NCBI RefSeq assembly: GCF_048323755.1
Contig: NZ_JBLWFS010000001.1
Location: 62,001 to 126,000, forward strand
DNA from: Alkalihalobacterium sp048323755
GTDB lineage: Bacteria; Bacillota; Bacilli; Bacillales; Bacillaceae_F
DNA: 64,000 nt
Direction of reading: 5' to 3'
The notes under the pieces are model-generated. The model ran no database searches. It was given only the letters and a program-made list of their open reading frames with translations, and was not told where the DNA came from. Every line of letters begins with the position of its first letter. The first letter of the stretch is position 1. A program made the translations under genes and the position numbers. Shown here one piece after another: positions 42,540 through 49,827 of this stretch.

Positions 42540-42639
42540 ATAAAAAACTAGCGGTTAGAATAGAGATTTTGCAGTATTAGGAATATAGTGGCTTTAAAGT
42601 GGGGCTAAACCTTCAGTTTGGGATAGGAGAGAAACGGTT

Positions 42640-43308
42640 TTGTGGAATGTAAGTAATGATTGGAACAGGGTGCTAGAAAATGAATTTACAAGAGAATACT
42701 TTTTGAAGTTGCAGCAATTTTTACAAGACGAATATAGGAATGCAACGGTCTACCCGAGTGAGTCCGAGGTTTTTAATGCTTTTCACTATACACCTTTTTC
42801 AGAAGTGAATGTCGTTATTCTCGGACAAGACCCGTATCATGGTCCCAATCAAGCGCACGGATTAAGCTTTTCAGTAAAAGTGGGACAAAAACTACCGCCA
42901 TCGCTGAAAAATATTTATAAGGAACTTTATCAAGATATTGGATGTGAGCCTAGTGATAATGGTTGTTTAATCCAATGGGCGAAGCAAGGGGTTCTCCTAT
43001 TAAATACCGTATTGACTGTAAGAAAAAGTGAGCCGAATTCTCATAAAGGGATCGGCTGGGAACAGTTCACGGATCGTGTAATTCAAAGCTTGAATGAGCG
43101 GGAAAAACCAGTCGTATTCATTTTGTGGGGACGTCATGCGCAAGCCAAAGAAGCATTAGTGACAGGAGAACAGCATATCATCATTAAATCTGCTCATCCG
43201 AGTCCGCTTTCAGCAAGCCGTGGCTTTTTTGGGAGTAAGCCATTTTCTAAAGTAAATGAGCATTTAACGAGGATGGGCGAAACACCGATCGAATGGCAAA
43301 TTATCTAA
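42640..43308 (+). CDS. ung: Uracil-DNA glycosylase
   Basis: Family 1 enzyme that removes uracil from DNA. The water-activating loop GQDPYHG (about 62-68), GLSFSV and the DNA-contact loop HPSPLSASRGFFG (about 186-198) are intact; 222 residues is normal. TTG at 42640 is the start, with ATAGGAGAG 8 bases before. It begins the region that follows B. subtilis order (ung, ywdI, ywdK and on), although several genes are inserted between ung and ywdI here. Confidence 0.95.
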   Translation: MWNVSNDWNRVLENEFTREYFLKLQQFLQDEYRNATVYPSESEVFNAFHYTPFSEVNVVILGQDPYHGPNQAHGLSFSVKVGQKLPPSLKNIYKELYQDIGCEPSDNGCLIQWAKQGVLLLNTVLTVRKSEPNSHKGIGWEQFTDRVIQSLNEREKPVVFILWGRHAQAKEALVTGEQHIIIKSAHPSPLSASRGFFGSKPFSKVNEHLTRMGETPIEWQII

Positions 43309-43456
43309 TAAATGAAGTTAATATAAATTTACGCTTCAACACGGTTGATCCTGAAATTAGGCTAAACCGTGTTTTTCTTATTTGGTTTATAAGTATGGAT
43401 TGGTGTTGGAAGTGTTGAAATTTAGCTTTTCTTGTCGAGAAATCTTTAAATCGGGA

Positions 43457-43577
43457 AAGTTGAAAATATTTAGGGAGAAGTTGAAAATAAATCGGCCGAA
43501 GTTGAAAATAAATCATCCAAAGTTAAAAATAAACCGGTCTAACTTGAAAATAAACACGACCAGGTTGAAGAATATGA
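43457..43577. repeat. Six 21-bp tandem repeats with phased A-tracts
   Basis: GTTGAAAAT or a close variant recurs at 43459, 43480, 43501, 43522, 43543 and 43564, a period of exactly 21 bp (two DNA turns). The unit is roughly AAGTTGAAAATAAAYCGGCC. The open frame reads KLKINRP heptads. The A-rich stretches are in phase, so the DNA should be bent. Confidence 0.85.
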
Positions 43578-43816
43578 TCATAGGAACTTTAATAGAAGCC
43601 CGTGAACACCATATTACTATTGAGATATCATTAAAAACAGCTAAAGGTCCGTATTTTCATTATAGAAACTCACAAAAAAGCAGAACAAAGATAAGCGATC
43701 TGCCAACAACTCTCTTTAATGCTGGAATACGCAAAACAACTAGAAGAGGAGCGCGCTTTACCTCCATAAAAAACGTTGTTTTAGAAACCATGTCAGATCA
43801 TCTTCCAAAAATATAG
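43574..43816 (+). CDS. Possible 80-aa basic protein after the 21-bp repeats
   Basis: ATG at 43574 opens an 80-codon frame (MIIGTLIEAREHHITIEISL to ETMSDHLPKI) that is in phase with the repeats; the frame extends up to 43382. The composition (YFHYRN, GIRKTTRRGAR) could be a real basic protein, but the ribosome site is poor. It may instead be a non-coding tail of the repeat region. I do not recognise it. Confidence 0.35.
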   Translation: MIIGTLIEAREHHITIEISLKTAKGPYFHYRNSQKSRTKISDLPTTLFNAGIRKTTRRGARFTSIKNVVLETMSDHLPKI

Positions 43817-43835
43817 TTTCTGAAAATTAAGAATG

Positions 43836-43841
43836 TATAAT
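43836..43841 (+). promoter_or_regulatory. -10 box of amtB
   Basis: TATAAT two bases upstream of the GlnR-like operator; the -35 is weak. Confidence 0.5.
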
Positions 43842-43843
43842 TA

Positions 43844-43873
43844 AGTTAACAAAAGATGTTAGCTTAGCTAACG
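43844..43873 (+). promoter_or_regulatory. GlnR/TnrA-type composite operator before amtB
   Basis: TGTTA-N7-TAACG at 43857-43873 matches the TGTNA-N7-TNACA consensus except the last base. The 18 bases from 43844 match those before glnA at 17 positions, and the distance to the -10 is almost the same, so one factor probably represses both. Confidence 0.75.
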
Positions 43874-43898
43874 CAGAAACGAAGGGAGAGGTTGACAG

Positions 43899-45167
43899 AT
43901 GGAACAAATTTTAATGGATAATTTGTGGGTCATTATTGGTACTTTTCTAGTTTTACTTATGCAAGGTGGATTTATTTTACTTGAAGCAGGTTCGACTCGA
44001 ATGAAAAATGCGGGTCACATTGCAGGAAAAACAATTTTCACAATTAGTCTTGGTTCGATTGTTTTCTGGGCAGTAGGATGGGGCTTCATCTATGGTGAGT
44101 CAGCAGGTGGATTTCTAGGAATTTCTGATTTCTTCTTCGGAGATGCTTCAGGTCCAGATGGTGGATTAGCAGGATCGGTAGACTTCATGTTCCAAATGAT
44201 GTTTGCACTTATCGCTTTAACGATTGCTTTTGGCGGGTTTGCAGAACGAGCGAAATTATCAGCATATGTCATCTTCGCCGTTTTATTCTCGGCTTTAGTT
44301 TATCCAGTAGTCGCACACTGGGTGTGGGGAGACGGTTGGTTAGGTGGCCTTGGTAAACAAGACTTTGCAGGTTCAACAGTCGTTCACTTAACAGGTGCTA
44401 TGGCAGCTCTTGCCGCAACGATTATTTTAAAACCGCGTATTGGTAAATACAATAAAGACGGTTCATCTAATGATTTAGCAGGTCATAACCAAGTTTACAC
44501 AGCTTTAGGGGTTCTTCTTCTATGGGTAGGTTGGTTTGGGTTTAATGGAGCAAGTACTTTTGAAGTAGCCGATGCATTCTTTGGATATGTTATTCTAAAC
44601 ACGCAATTAGCAGCAGCAGCAGGGGCGATTGCCGCGATGTTCTTAATTTGGATGATGAGCGGGAAAGCAGATGTTCCAACGACATTAAACGGAGCTTTAG
44701 CAGGGTTAGTTGCCATTACAGCATCATGTGGTTTCGTAGCACCTTGGGCAGCGGTTATTATCGGTATTATTGGTGGTCTAATTGTAGTTGTAAGTATGAA
44801 AATCTTTGATCGTGCGAAAATCGATGATCCGATCTTTGCCCTATCTGTTCACGGTATGGCAGGGATTTGGGGAACAATCTCAACAGGTTTCTTCGCAGTT
44901 CCAGCATTATCTACTGAAGTAGGTTGGGGTCAAGCTGGGTTATTCTACGGCGGTGGCTTTACACAATTAGGTGTTCAAACGTTAGGTGTTGTCGCTGGAG
45001 GAATTTACGCGTTTGTCGTTTCATTCATCATCCTTTATGTGATGAATAAAGTCATGGGAGGACTTCGTGTGACAGAAGAAGAAGAAATCATGGGTCTAGA
45101 TATTAGTGAACATGGAAGCTATGGATACCCTGAAAGTATGAAATCTACAGAAAAAACAGGTGCATAA
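43899..45167 (+). CDS. amtB: Ammonium transporter AmtB (NrgA)
   Basis: Ammonium channel of 422 residues with about 11 membrane helices. The twin histidines of the pore are in TVVHLTGAMAAL (about 164) and SVHGMAGIWG (about 317); the inner Phe/Trp motifs (FGGFAERAK, WVGWFGFNGAS) are present. In most bacteria glnK (PII) follows amtB and blocks the channel; here a nucleotidyltransferase gene follows after 21 bases. The C-terminal tail has EEEEIMGLDISEHGSYGYPE, a region that in other AmtB proteins meets PII. AAGGGAGAGG lies before the ATG. Confidence 0.95.
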   Translation: MEQILMDNLWVIIGTFLVLLMQGGFILLEAGSTRMKNAGHIAGKTIFTISLGSIVFWAVGWGFIYGESAGGFLGISDFFFGDASGPDGGLAGSVDFMFQMMFALIALTIAFGGFAERAKLSAYVIFAVLFSALVYPVVAHWVWGDGWLGGLGKQDFAGSTVVHLTGAMAALAATIILKPRIGKYNKDGSSNDLAGHNQVYTALGVLLLWVGWFGFNGASTFEVADAFFGYVILNTQLAAAAGAIAAMFLIWMMSGKADVPTTLNGALAGLVAITASCGFVAPWAAVIIGIIGGLIVVVSMKIFDRAKIDDPIFALSVHGMAGIWGTISTGFFAVPALSTEVGWGQAGLFYGGGFTQLGVQTLGVVAGGIYAFVVSFIILYVMNKVMGGLRVTEEEEIMGLDISEHGSYGYPESMKSTEKTGA

Positions 45168-45188
45168 GAATAAGGTGGTGTCTACCAC

Positions 45189-46175
45189 ATGAAAGAACCT
45201 ATGGTTGATACGTATGAGCAATTGAAATGGTGGAGAATGTCGTATATCGAGCAAGTAAAATATGATCATATGAAACTAAATGAATTCCACGATGAACTCA
45301 TCACAAAAACAGTAAAAGTAGCAATCGAAAACGTAACAAGTGAGTGGGGTCCTCCCCCTGCTCACTTTGCTTTCTTTATGATGGGAAGTGCTGGACGGTT
45401 TGAACAAGCGCTTTGGAGCGACCAAGATCATGGGCTAGTGTTTTTTTCCACGGATGGTCGTGAAAGAGACTACTTTTTAAAGCTGGGAAAAGAAATCTCA
45501 TTAGCGTTAGAGTGTGTAGGTTACGTTCGATGTGATGGGTTGGTCATGGCTTCAAGTGAGAGATGGTGCAAATCGCTTCTCGCGTGGAAGGCGCAAATTC
45601 AAGAATGGATGGAAGAAGAGAGCTTTGAAACGTTGCGTCATTTGCTCACTTTTTTTGACTCACGAGTCTTTATTGGAAATCCGTCACTGTTAGATGAGTT
45701 AAAAGAGGTTATTTTTTTAAATCTAAATGAAAAACCAACCTTAATTCAAAGGTTTTATGACAATGTAGAGCGGCGTAAAAAAGCGATTGGTGTGTTTGGT
45801 CAATTGTTGGTTGAATCGTATGGTCCGCATAAAAATGTCATTCATTTAAAGAATACCGTTCTTTTTCCGTATGTGAATTCGTTACGGCTTTTAGCGTTAC
45901 AAGAGAAAATCACAGCTCCTGAAACGTTAGTGAGATTTGAGCAACTTCCGGATGAAATGACGGAAATAAAAATGCTAAGTGCAGTGTTTGCTCGACTTTT
46001 ACAGTTCAGGCTTCGTTTCCAAGAAATTGAACAAAGCTATGAAACGATCCATCTATTGAGGGTCGATAAGTTAACTTCTAATGAAAAGCAGGAGTTAAAA
46101 GGATATATTCGATCCGGTGCTCGCCTCTATAAACTAACGAAAAAGCACATCGATAAAGGGTGTGGCATGAAGTGA
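45189..46175 (+). CDS. GlnD-like (DUF294) nucleotidyltransferase domain protein
   Basis: A 328-residue soluble protein. Residues about 66-85 (GSAGRFEQALWSDQDHGLVF) are the GSxxRxEx4SDxD signature of DUF294/GlnD-type nucleotidyltransferases, with both metal-binding Asp present. The second half (about 160-325) is helical, like the DUF294 substrate-binding domain (RRKKAIGVFGQLL; HLKNTVLFPYVNSLRLLAL). The CBS domains commonly fused to DUF294 are absent. GlnD moves UMP onto PII; no PII gene is here, so the target is unknown. It lies between amtB and an exonuclease gene that overlaps its end by 4 bases. AAGGTGG precedes the ATG. Confidence 0.8.
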   Translation: MKEPMVDTYEQLKWWRMSYIEQVKYDHMKLNEFHDELITKTVKVAIENVTSEWGPPPAHFAFFMMGSAGRFEQALWSDQDHGLVFFSTDGRERDYFLKLGKEISLALECVGYVRCDGLVMASSERWCKSLLAWKAQIQEWMEEESFETLRHLLTFFDSRVFIGNPSLLDELKEVIFLNLNEKPTLIQRFYDNVERRKKAIGVFGQLLVESYGPHKNVIHLKNTVLFPYVNSLRLLALQEKITAPETLVRFEQLPDEMTEIKMLSAVFARLLQFRLRFQEIEQSYETIHLLRVDKLTSNEKQELKGYIRSGARLYKLTKKHIDKGCGMK

Positions 46176-46897
46176 TTAACCACATGATTCAATATATGAA
46201 ACAACTGTCAGGCAAGTTAAGTCCGAATGTATACACCTCAGTACAGCAACAATCGAATGCTGCACAAATGGCCTACATGAGACAACTTCAAAAAGAAATA
46301 AAGAAAGAAAGTGTGCTAAATAAACATTTTGAGGAACTTGAAGTCGTTGTATTTGATCTGGAAACAACAGGGTTTTATCCAGATCGAGGGGACAAAATTC
46401 TCTCCATAGGGGCGGTAAAAGTAAAAGGAACTTCACTTGTGGAAGAGGAAGGGTTTTATTCGTTAGTCCGGCATGAAGAGCCATTGCCTCAGCCGATTTT
46501 GGAGTTCACAGGAATTCATCAAGAAGATCTTCTGTTTGCACCTGTGATTGAGCAAGTTCTCGAGAAGTTTTTTCAATATGTTGGTGGTTGTCCAATGGTG
46601 GCCCATCATTCTCAGCATGAAAAAGCGTTTATGCAACACGTTTCTTGGCATATATTACGAACGAATTTTATACACCGTGTGATTGATACTTCGTTTCTAA
46701 TCAAAATAGCCTCACCTCAAAAAAGTTTAACCACATTAGATGAGTGTTGTCATTTTTTTGATATCCCGATTTTAACGCGCCATCATGCGTTGGAAGATGC
46801 AAAAATGACGGCGCAATTATGGATCAAAAATATACAAAAGGTAAAAGAGTTAGGGTTTCACACTCTCCAAGATGTATATACCGAGTTAGCGAAATAA
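46172..46897 (+). CDS. DEDDh 3'-5' exonuclease (DnaQ/epsilon-like)
   Basis: Exonuclease of the DnaQ family. Motifs are VVFDLETTGFYP (Asp-x-Glu about 62-64), then GIHQEDL, a middle Asp region, and HHALEDAKMTAQLW (His and Asp about 204-209), the DEDDh set. Such proteins proofread DNA or trim RNA. The first 55 residues (Gln-rich, helical) are an extra. GTG at 46172 overlaps the previous stop as GTGA and is taken as start; an in-frame GTG at 46160 and ATG at 46184 are alternatives. An exonuclease translationally coupled to a nucleotidyltransferase suggests the pair edits or processes the same nucleic acid or nucleotide product. Confidence 0.85.
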   Translation: MINHMIQYMKQLSGKLSPNVYTSVQQQSNAAQMAYMRQLQKEIKKESVLNKHFEELEVVVFDLETTGFYPDRGDKILSIGAVKVKGTSLVEEEGFYSLVRHEEPLPQPILEFTGIHQEDLLFAPVIEQVLEKFFQYVGGCPMVAHHSQHEKAFMQHVSWHILRTNFIHRVIDTSFLIKIASPQKSLTTLDECCHFFDIPILTRHHALEDAKMTAQLWIKNIQKVKELGFHTLQDVYTELAK

Positions 46898-46937
46898 AAT
46901 AGATCACACCCATTACAGGGCTTAAAGGAGGGAGGGG

Positions 46938-47291
46938 ATGAATAAAAATTTCCCTCGTCATGTGGCGATTTTCCCAATTAGTGTTGTCAAAGAAATGACT
47001 CAGTTAACAGCGAGACAAATTCGTTACTATGAAGAGCAAGGACTCATCAAACCCGCTCGTAATGAAGGAAACCAACGTATTTTTTCACTAAACGATATTG
47101 AGAGATTTAGTGAAATTAAGTCTCTTATTGACCAAGGTGTAAATATCGCTGGAATTAAAACGATTCTTATGACTAGACGTCATGACCAAGAAAATATTGT
47201 TCCTAACTCAAGCGATCGCTCGATGCTGCGTTTCACCGAGGAAGAATGGTTTGAATGGATTGAAAGATATCGTGCAGGAGGATTTTCGTAA
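46938..47291 (+). CDS. GlnR/TnrA-like MerR-family regulator
   Basis: A 117-residue MerR-type regulator. FPISVVKEMTQLTARQIRYY and EEQGLIKPARNEGNQRIFSL are nearly the GlnR helix-turn-helix and wing; DQGVNIAGIKTIL matches the GlnR EQGVNMAGIKQIL. The C-terminal part is short (ends FTEEEWFEWIERYRAGGFS), so sensing of inhibited glutamine synthetase, which uses the C-terminus in GlnR and TnrA, may differ. AAAGGAGGGAGG lies before the ATG. It follows the amtB unit by 40 bases and is a good candidate to bind the operators before amtB and glnA. Neither gene order nor length matches B. subtilis GlnR exactly. Confidence 0.85.
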   Translation: MNKNFPRHVAIFPISVVKEMTQLTARQIRYYEEQGLIKPARNEGNQRIFSLNDIERFSEIKSLIDQGVNIAGIKTILMTRRHDQENIVPNSSDRSMLRFTEEEWFEWIERYRAGGFS

Positions 47292-47319
47292 TAAACATGG
47301 ACTTCTAGACTATAAAAAG

Positions 47320-47367
47320 ACTCGGGAACTCTAGACCAAGAATTAGCCTTGGAAACCCGAGTTTTTT
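47320..47367 (+). terminator. Terminator of the amtB-GlnR-like unit
   Basis: ACTCGGG and CCCGAGT enclose an inner CCAAG/CTTGG hairpin, followed by six T. Confidence 0.85.
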
Positions 47368-47489
47368 GTTCGTTTTTGGAGATGAAGTTTGCCAACGTAA
47401 GGGGAGCTAGTGAGCGCTTTTTCTACCTGCGATTTTAATTAACCGTTAGCGAGAGAGGTGAAAATGGTAGATTTTTTGCTATTGGAAAT

Positions 47490-47673
47490 TTAGCGGACTC
47501 CAGGGCCGTTATTTGGATTAAAATTGTACTTTTTAGAGCTGAGCGGACTGAGAAGCCTTTATTTCCTATTTTTCGAGGTTGCTTTTGATGAATTGAGGCA
47601 TATAGCGTCCTCTCAGTCCTCCAAACTTGAAAAGCTGTTGGTTTTTAGTAAAATAGGGGCTTTTGAGTCCGCA
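47490..47673. mobile_element. MITE-like element, family 2, copy 2
   Basis: Begins TTAGCGGACTCCAGGGCCGT, has an internal GAGCGGACTGAGAAGCC, and ends AAAATAGGGGCTTTTGAGTC then CGC, the inverted form of its start. About 184 bp, as in copy 1 at 31353-31530. Confidence 0.7.
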
Positions 47674-47893
47674 AAAAATAAAATCCTTTTCTCAGTTTTG
47701 AGGGTCCAATAAAATGGGTTTACTGGGTCATAATAAGTGTAGAAAGAACTATCCAATTCTATGCTCACAATTTTGAAGTTATTTTAGTCCTCATGAAATT
47801 ACAAGGAAGGATAGGGGATTTTCGTTTTATTTCCCCGGGAAGTATTGTAAAATATTTAGGGTAGCGAAACAAAGTTTGAGAGGAGTAAGAGGC

Positions 47894-49675
47894 ATGCAAA
47901 CAAAGTATAATCAACTATGGGATTTAGACAGCGTTTTTCCAGGTGGCAGCGAATCAACTGAATTACGAGGGTTTATTCAAGAGACAAAAGAAGAGTTGAT
48001 CGCACTTGAACAATCTCTTCAACAATTAACGGAACTACATAAAGAACAACAAAAATTAATTGAAATTATTGAAAACGCACAAAATGCAGCTGCAAAAGTA
48101 AGAGAAATCGGTGCATTTGTCGGCTGTTTAACCGCGCAAAATATGGCAGACAAGAAAGCGATTCAATTAAGTGGAACAGCTAAAGAGCTATCATCACTTT
48201 ATCAAGGGGTTTTAACGAGCATTGATGAAAAAATTCTGCAATTAAATGAGCAAGAATTACAAGCGATGATCAAGGAACATTTTCCTGATGTTGCGTTTTA
48301 CTTAAATGAAAGAGCCGAGCGTGCCAAAGATAAATTATCGCCGGCAGAAGAAAAACTGGCTCAAAAGTTATCGACAAGTGGGTACCATGCATGGGCAGAC
48401 ATGTACAACGCACTCGTTAACAGTATGAAAATTACATTTGAAGAAAATGGACAAACCGAGGAACTATCGGTTGGGCAAGCTGAAAATAAATTAGCAAATA
48501 ATGATCGCAAGGTTCGTGTGGATGCTTTTGAAAAGTGGGAAAAGACGTGGACTGAAAATGAAGATTTATTCGCTACGACCATTAATCATCTTGCAGGTTT
48601 TAGGCTCGGTCTTTATGAAAAAAGAGGCTGGACAAATGTGCTAAAAGAGCCGCTTGAAATTAACCGTATGTCAGAAGCCACATTAAATGCGATGTGGGAT
48701 ACGATTACTAAAAACAAATCACGCTTTATGCCGTACTTAGAGCAAAAGGCGAAGTATCTAGGATTAGAAAAATTAGCTTGGTATGATGTGCATGCTCCAA
48801 TCGGAAGTGCAAGTTCATCGATTCCTTACGAAGAAGCGGCAGAGTCCATTATCGATCAATTTGGCAAGTTCAGTCCAAAAATGGCTGAATTCACAAAAAT
48901 GGCATTTGAAAAAGACTGGGTTGAGGCAGAAAATCGCCCTGGAAAACGTCCAGGTGCTTTTTGTACGACGTTACCGGCAAGCGGTGAGACGCGCGTATTT
49001 ATGACGTACAGCGGCAGTGCATCCAACGTGTCGACTCTAGCTCATGAGCTAGGTCATGCTTACCATGCATATGTGATGCGCGACATGCCGAACTTTGCGC
49101 AGTCTTACGCGATGAACGTTGCGGAAACAGCTTCTACTTTTGCAGAGCTTATTGTAAGTGATGCAGCGGTACAGCAAGCAGAAACGGATGAAGAAAAGCT
49201 CGTTCTTATCGAAAGTAAACTTGGTCGAGCAATTGCTTTCTTTATGAACATCCATGCGCGCTTCTTATTTGAAACGAGATTTTATGAGAAGCGAAAAGAA
49301 GGCCTCCTTTCTGCGCAGGAGTTAAACGAGTTAATGGTCGAAGCACAGAAAGAAGCGTATTGTGACTCTTTATCAGAATACCACCCACACTTCTGGGCAG
49401 CTAAGCAGCATTTCCATATCACAGGTGTACCGTTCTATAACTTCCCGTACACATTCGGCTTCTTATTCAGCCTCGGTGTCTATGCACACGCTCTTGAAGA
49501 AGGTGCATCTTTTGAAGATGGCTATGTTGAGTTGTTACGTGACACAGGTAGTATGAATGTTGAAGAATTAGCCCAAAAACATTTAAATGTTGATTTAACA
49601 AAAGCTGAATTCTGGCAAAAAGCCATTGACCTCGTCGTCAAAGATGTAGACCAATTCCTAGAGCTAACGAAATAA
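47894..49675 (+). CDS. M3-family oligoendopeptidase (PepF-like)
   Basis: Zinc metallopeptidase of 593 residues that cuts short peptides in the cytoplasm. The zinc site is TLAHELGHAYHAY (HELGH about 384-388), with the downstream Glu in NVAETASTFAELI. The variant with this length and motif set occurs beside the classical PepF in Bacillus (YusX-like). ATG at 47894 has AGAGGAG 8-10 bases upstream; the frame is open six codons further. It is monocistronic and its terminator is a palindromic repeat. Confidence 0.88.
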   Translation: MQTKYNQLWDLDSVFPGGSESTELRGFIQETKEELIALEQSLQQLTELHKEQQKLIEIIENAQNAAAKVREIGAFVGCLTAQNMADKKAIQLSGTAKELSSLYQGVLTSIDEKILQLNEQELQAMIKEHFPDVAFYLNERAERAKDKLSPAEEKLAQKLSTSGYHAWADMYNALVNSMKITFEENGQTEELSVGQAENKLANNDRKVRVDAFEKWEKTWTENEDLFATTINHLAGFRLGLYEKRGWTNVLKEPLEINRMSEATLNAMWDTITKNKSRFMPYLEQKAKYLGLEKLAWYDVHAPIGSASSSIPYEEAAESIIDQFGKFSPKMAEFTKMAFEKDWVEAENRPGKRPGAFCTTLPASGETRVFMTYSGSASNVSTLAHELGHAYHAYVMRDMPNFAQSYAMNVAETASTFAELIVSDAAVQQAETDEEKLVLIESKLGRAIAFFMNIHARFLFETRFYEKRKEGLLSAQELNELMVEAQKEAYCDSLSEYHPHFWAAKQHFHITGVPFYNFPYTFGFLFSLGVYAHALEEGASFEDGYVELLRDTGSMNVEELAQKHLNVDLTKAEFWQKAIDLVVKDVDQFLELTK

Positions 49676-49703
49676 AAACGTTTTATAAGGTACCATTTTT
49701 TAC

Positions 49704-49743
49704 GGTGCCAGGCACCTTTAGTCCGCTAAAGGTGCCTGGCACC
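49704..49743. repeat. GGTGCCAGGCACC-family double palindrome, copy 4
   Basis: GGTGCCAGGCACC, TTTAGTCCGCTAAA, GGTGCCTGGCACC, then a T run; the cleanest copy. It lies 28 bases after the peptidase stop. Confidence 0.9.
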
Positions 49744-49765
49744 GTTTTTTTCTTTTCATACATCG

Positions 49766-49795
49766 TTAACATCAGTTTTGAAGTAATGGTATAAT
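49766..49795 (+). promoter_or_regulatory. Promoter of the PAS kinase gene
   Basis: TTAACA, 18 bp, TATAAT, about 35 bases before the start codon. Confidence 0.6.
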
Positions 49796-49827
49796 AGGGG
49801 AAAACATGTCGAAAAATGGAGAAGTGT

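Noticed and set aside
43457..43577. CRISPR array
   Set aside because: The repeats are contiguous 21-bp units without spacers, and no cas genes are present.
43382..43816. One 144-codon gene covering the 21-bp repeats
   Set aside because: The first half is read from tandem repeat DNA and lacks a start signal; only the last 80 codons are kept as a doubtful gene.
47524..47712. 62-codon frame in the amtB-peptidase gap
   Set aside because: It is read from MITE-like family 2, copy 2, and has no ribosome site.
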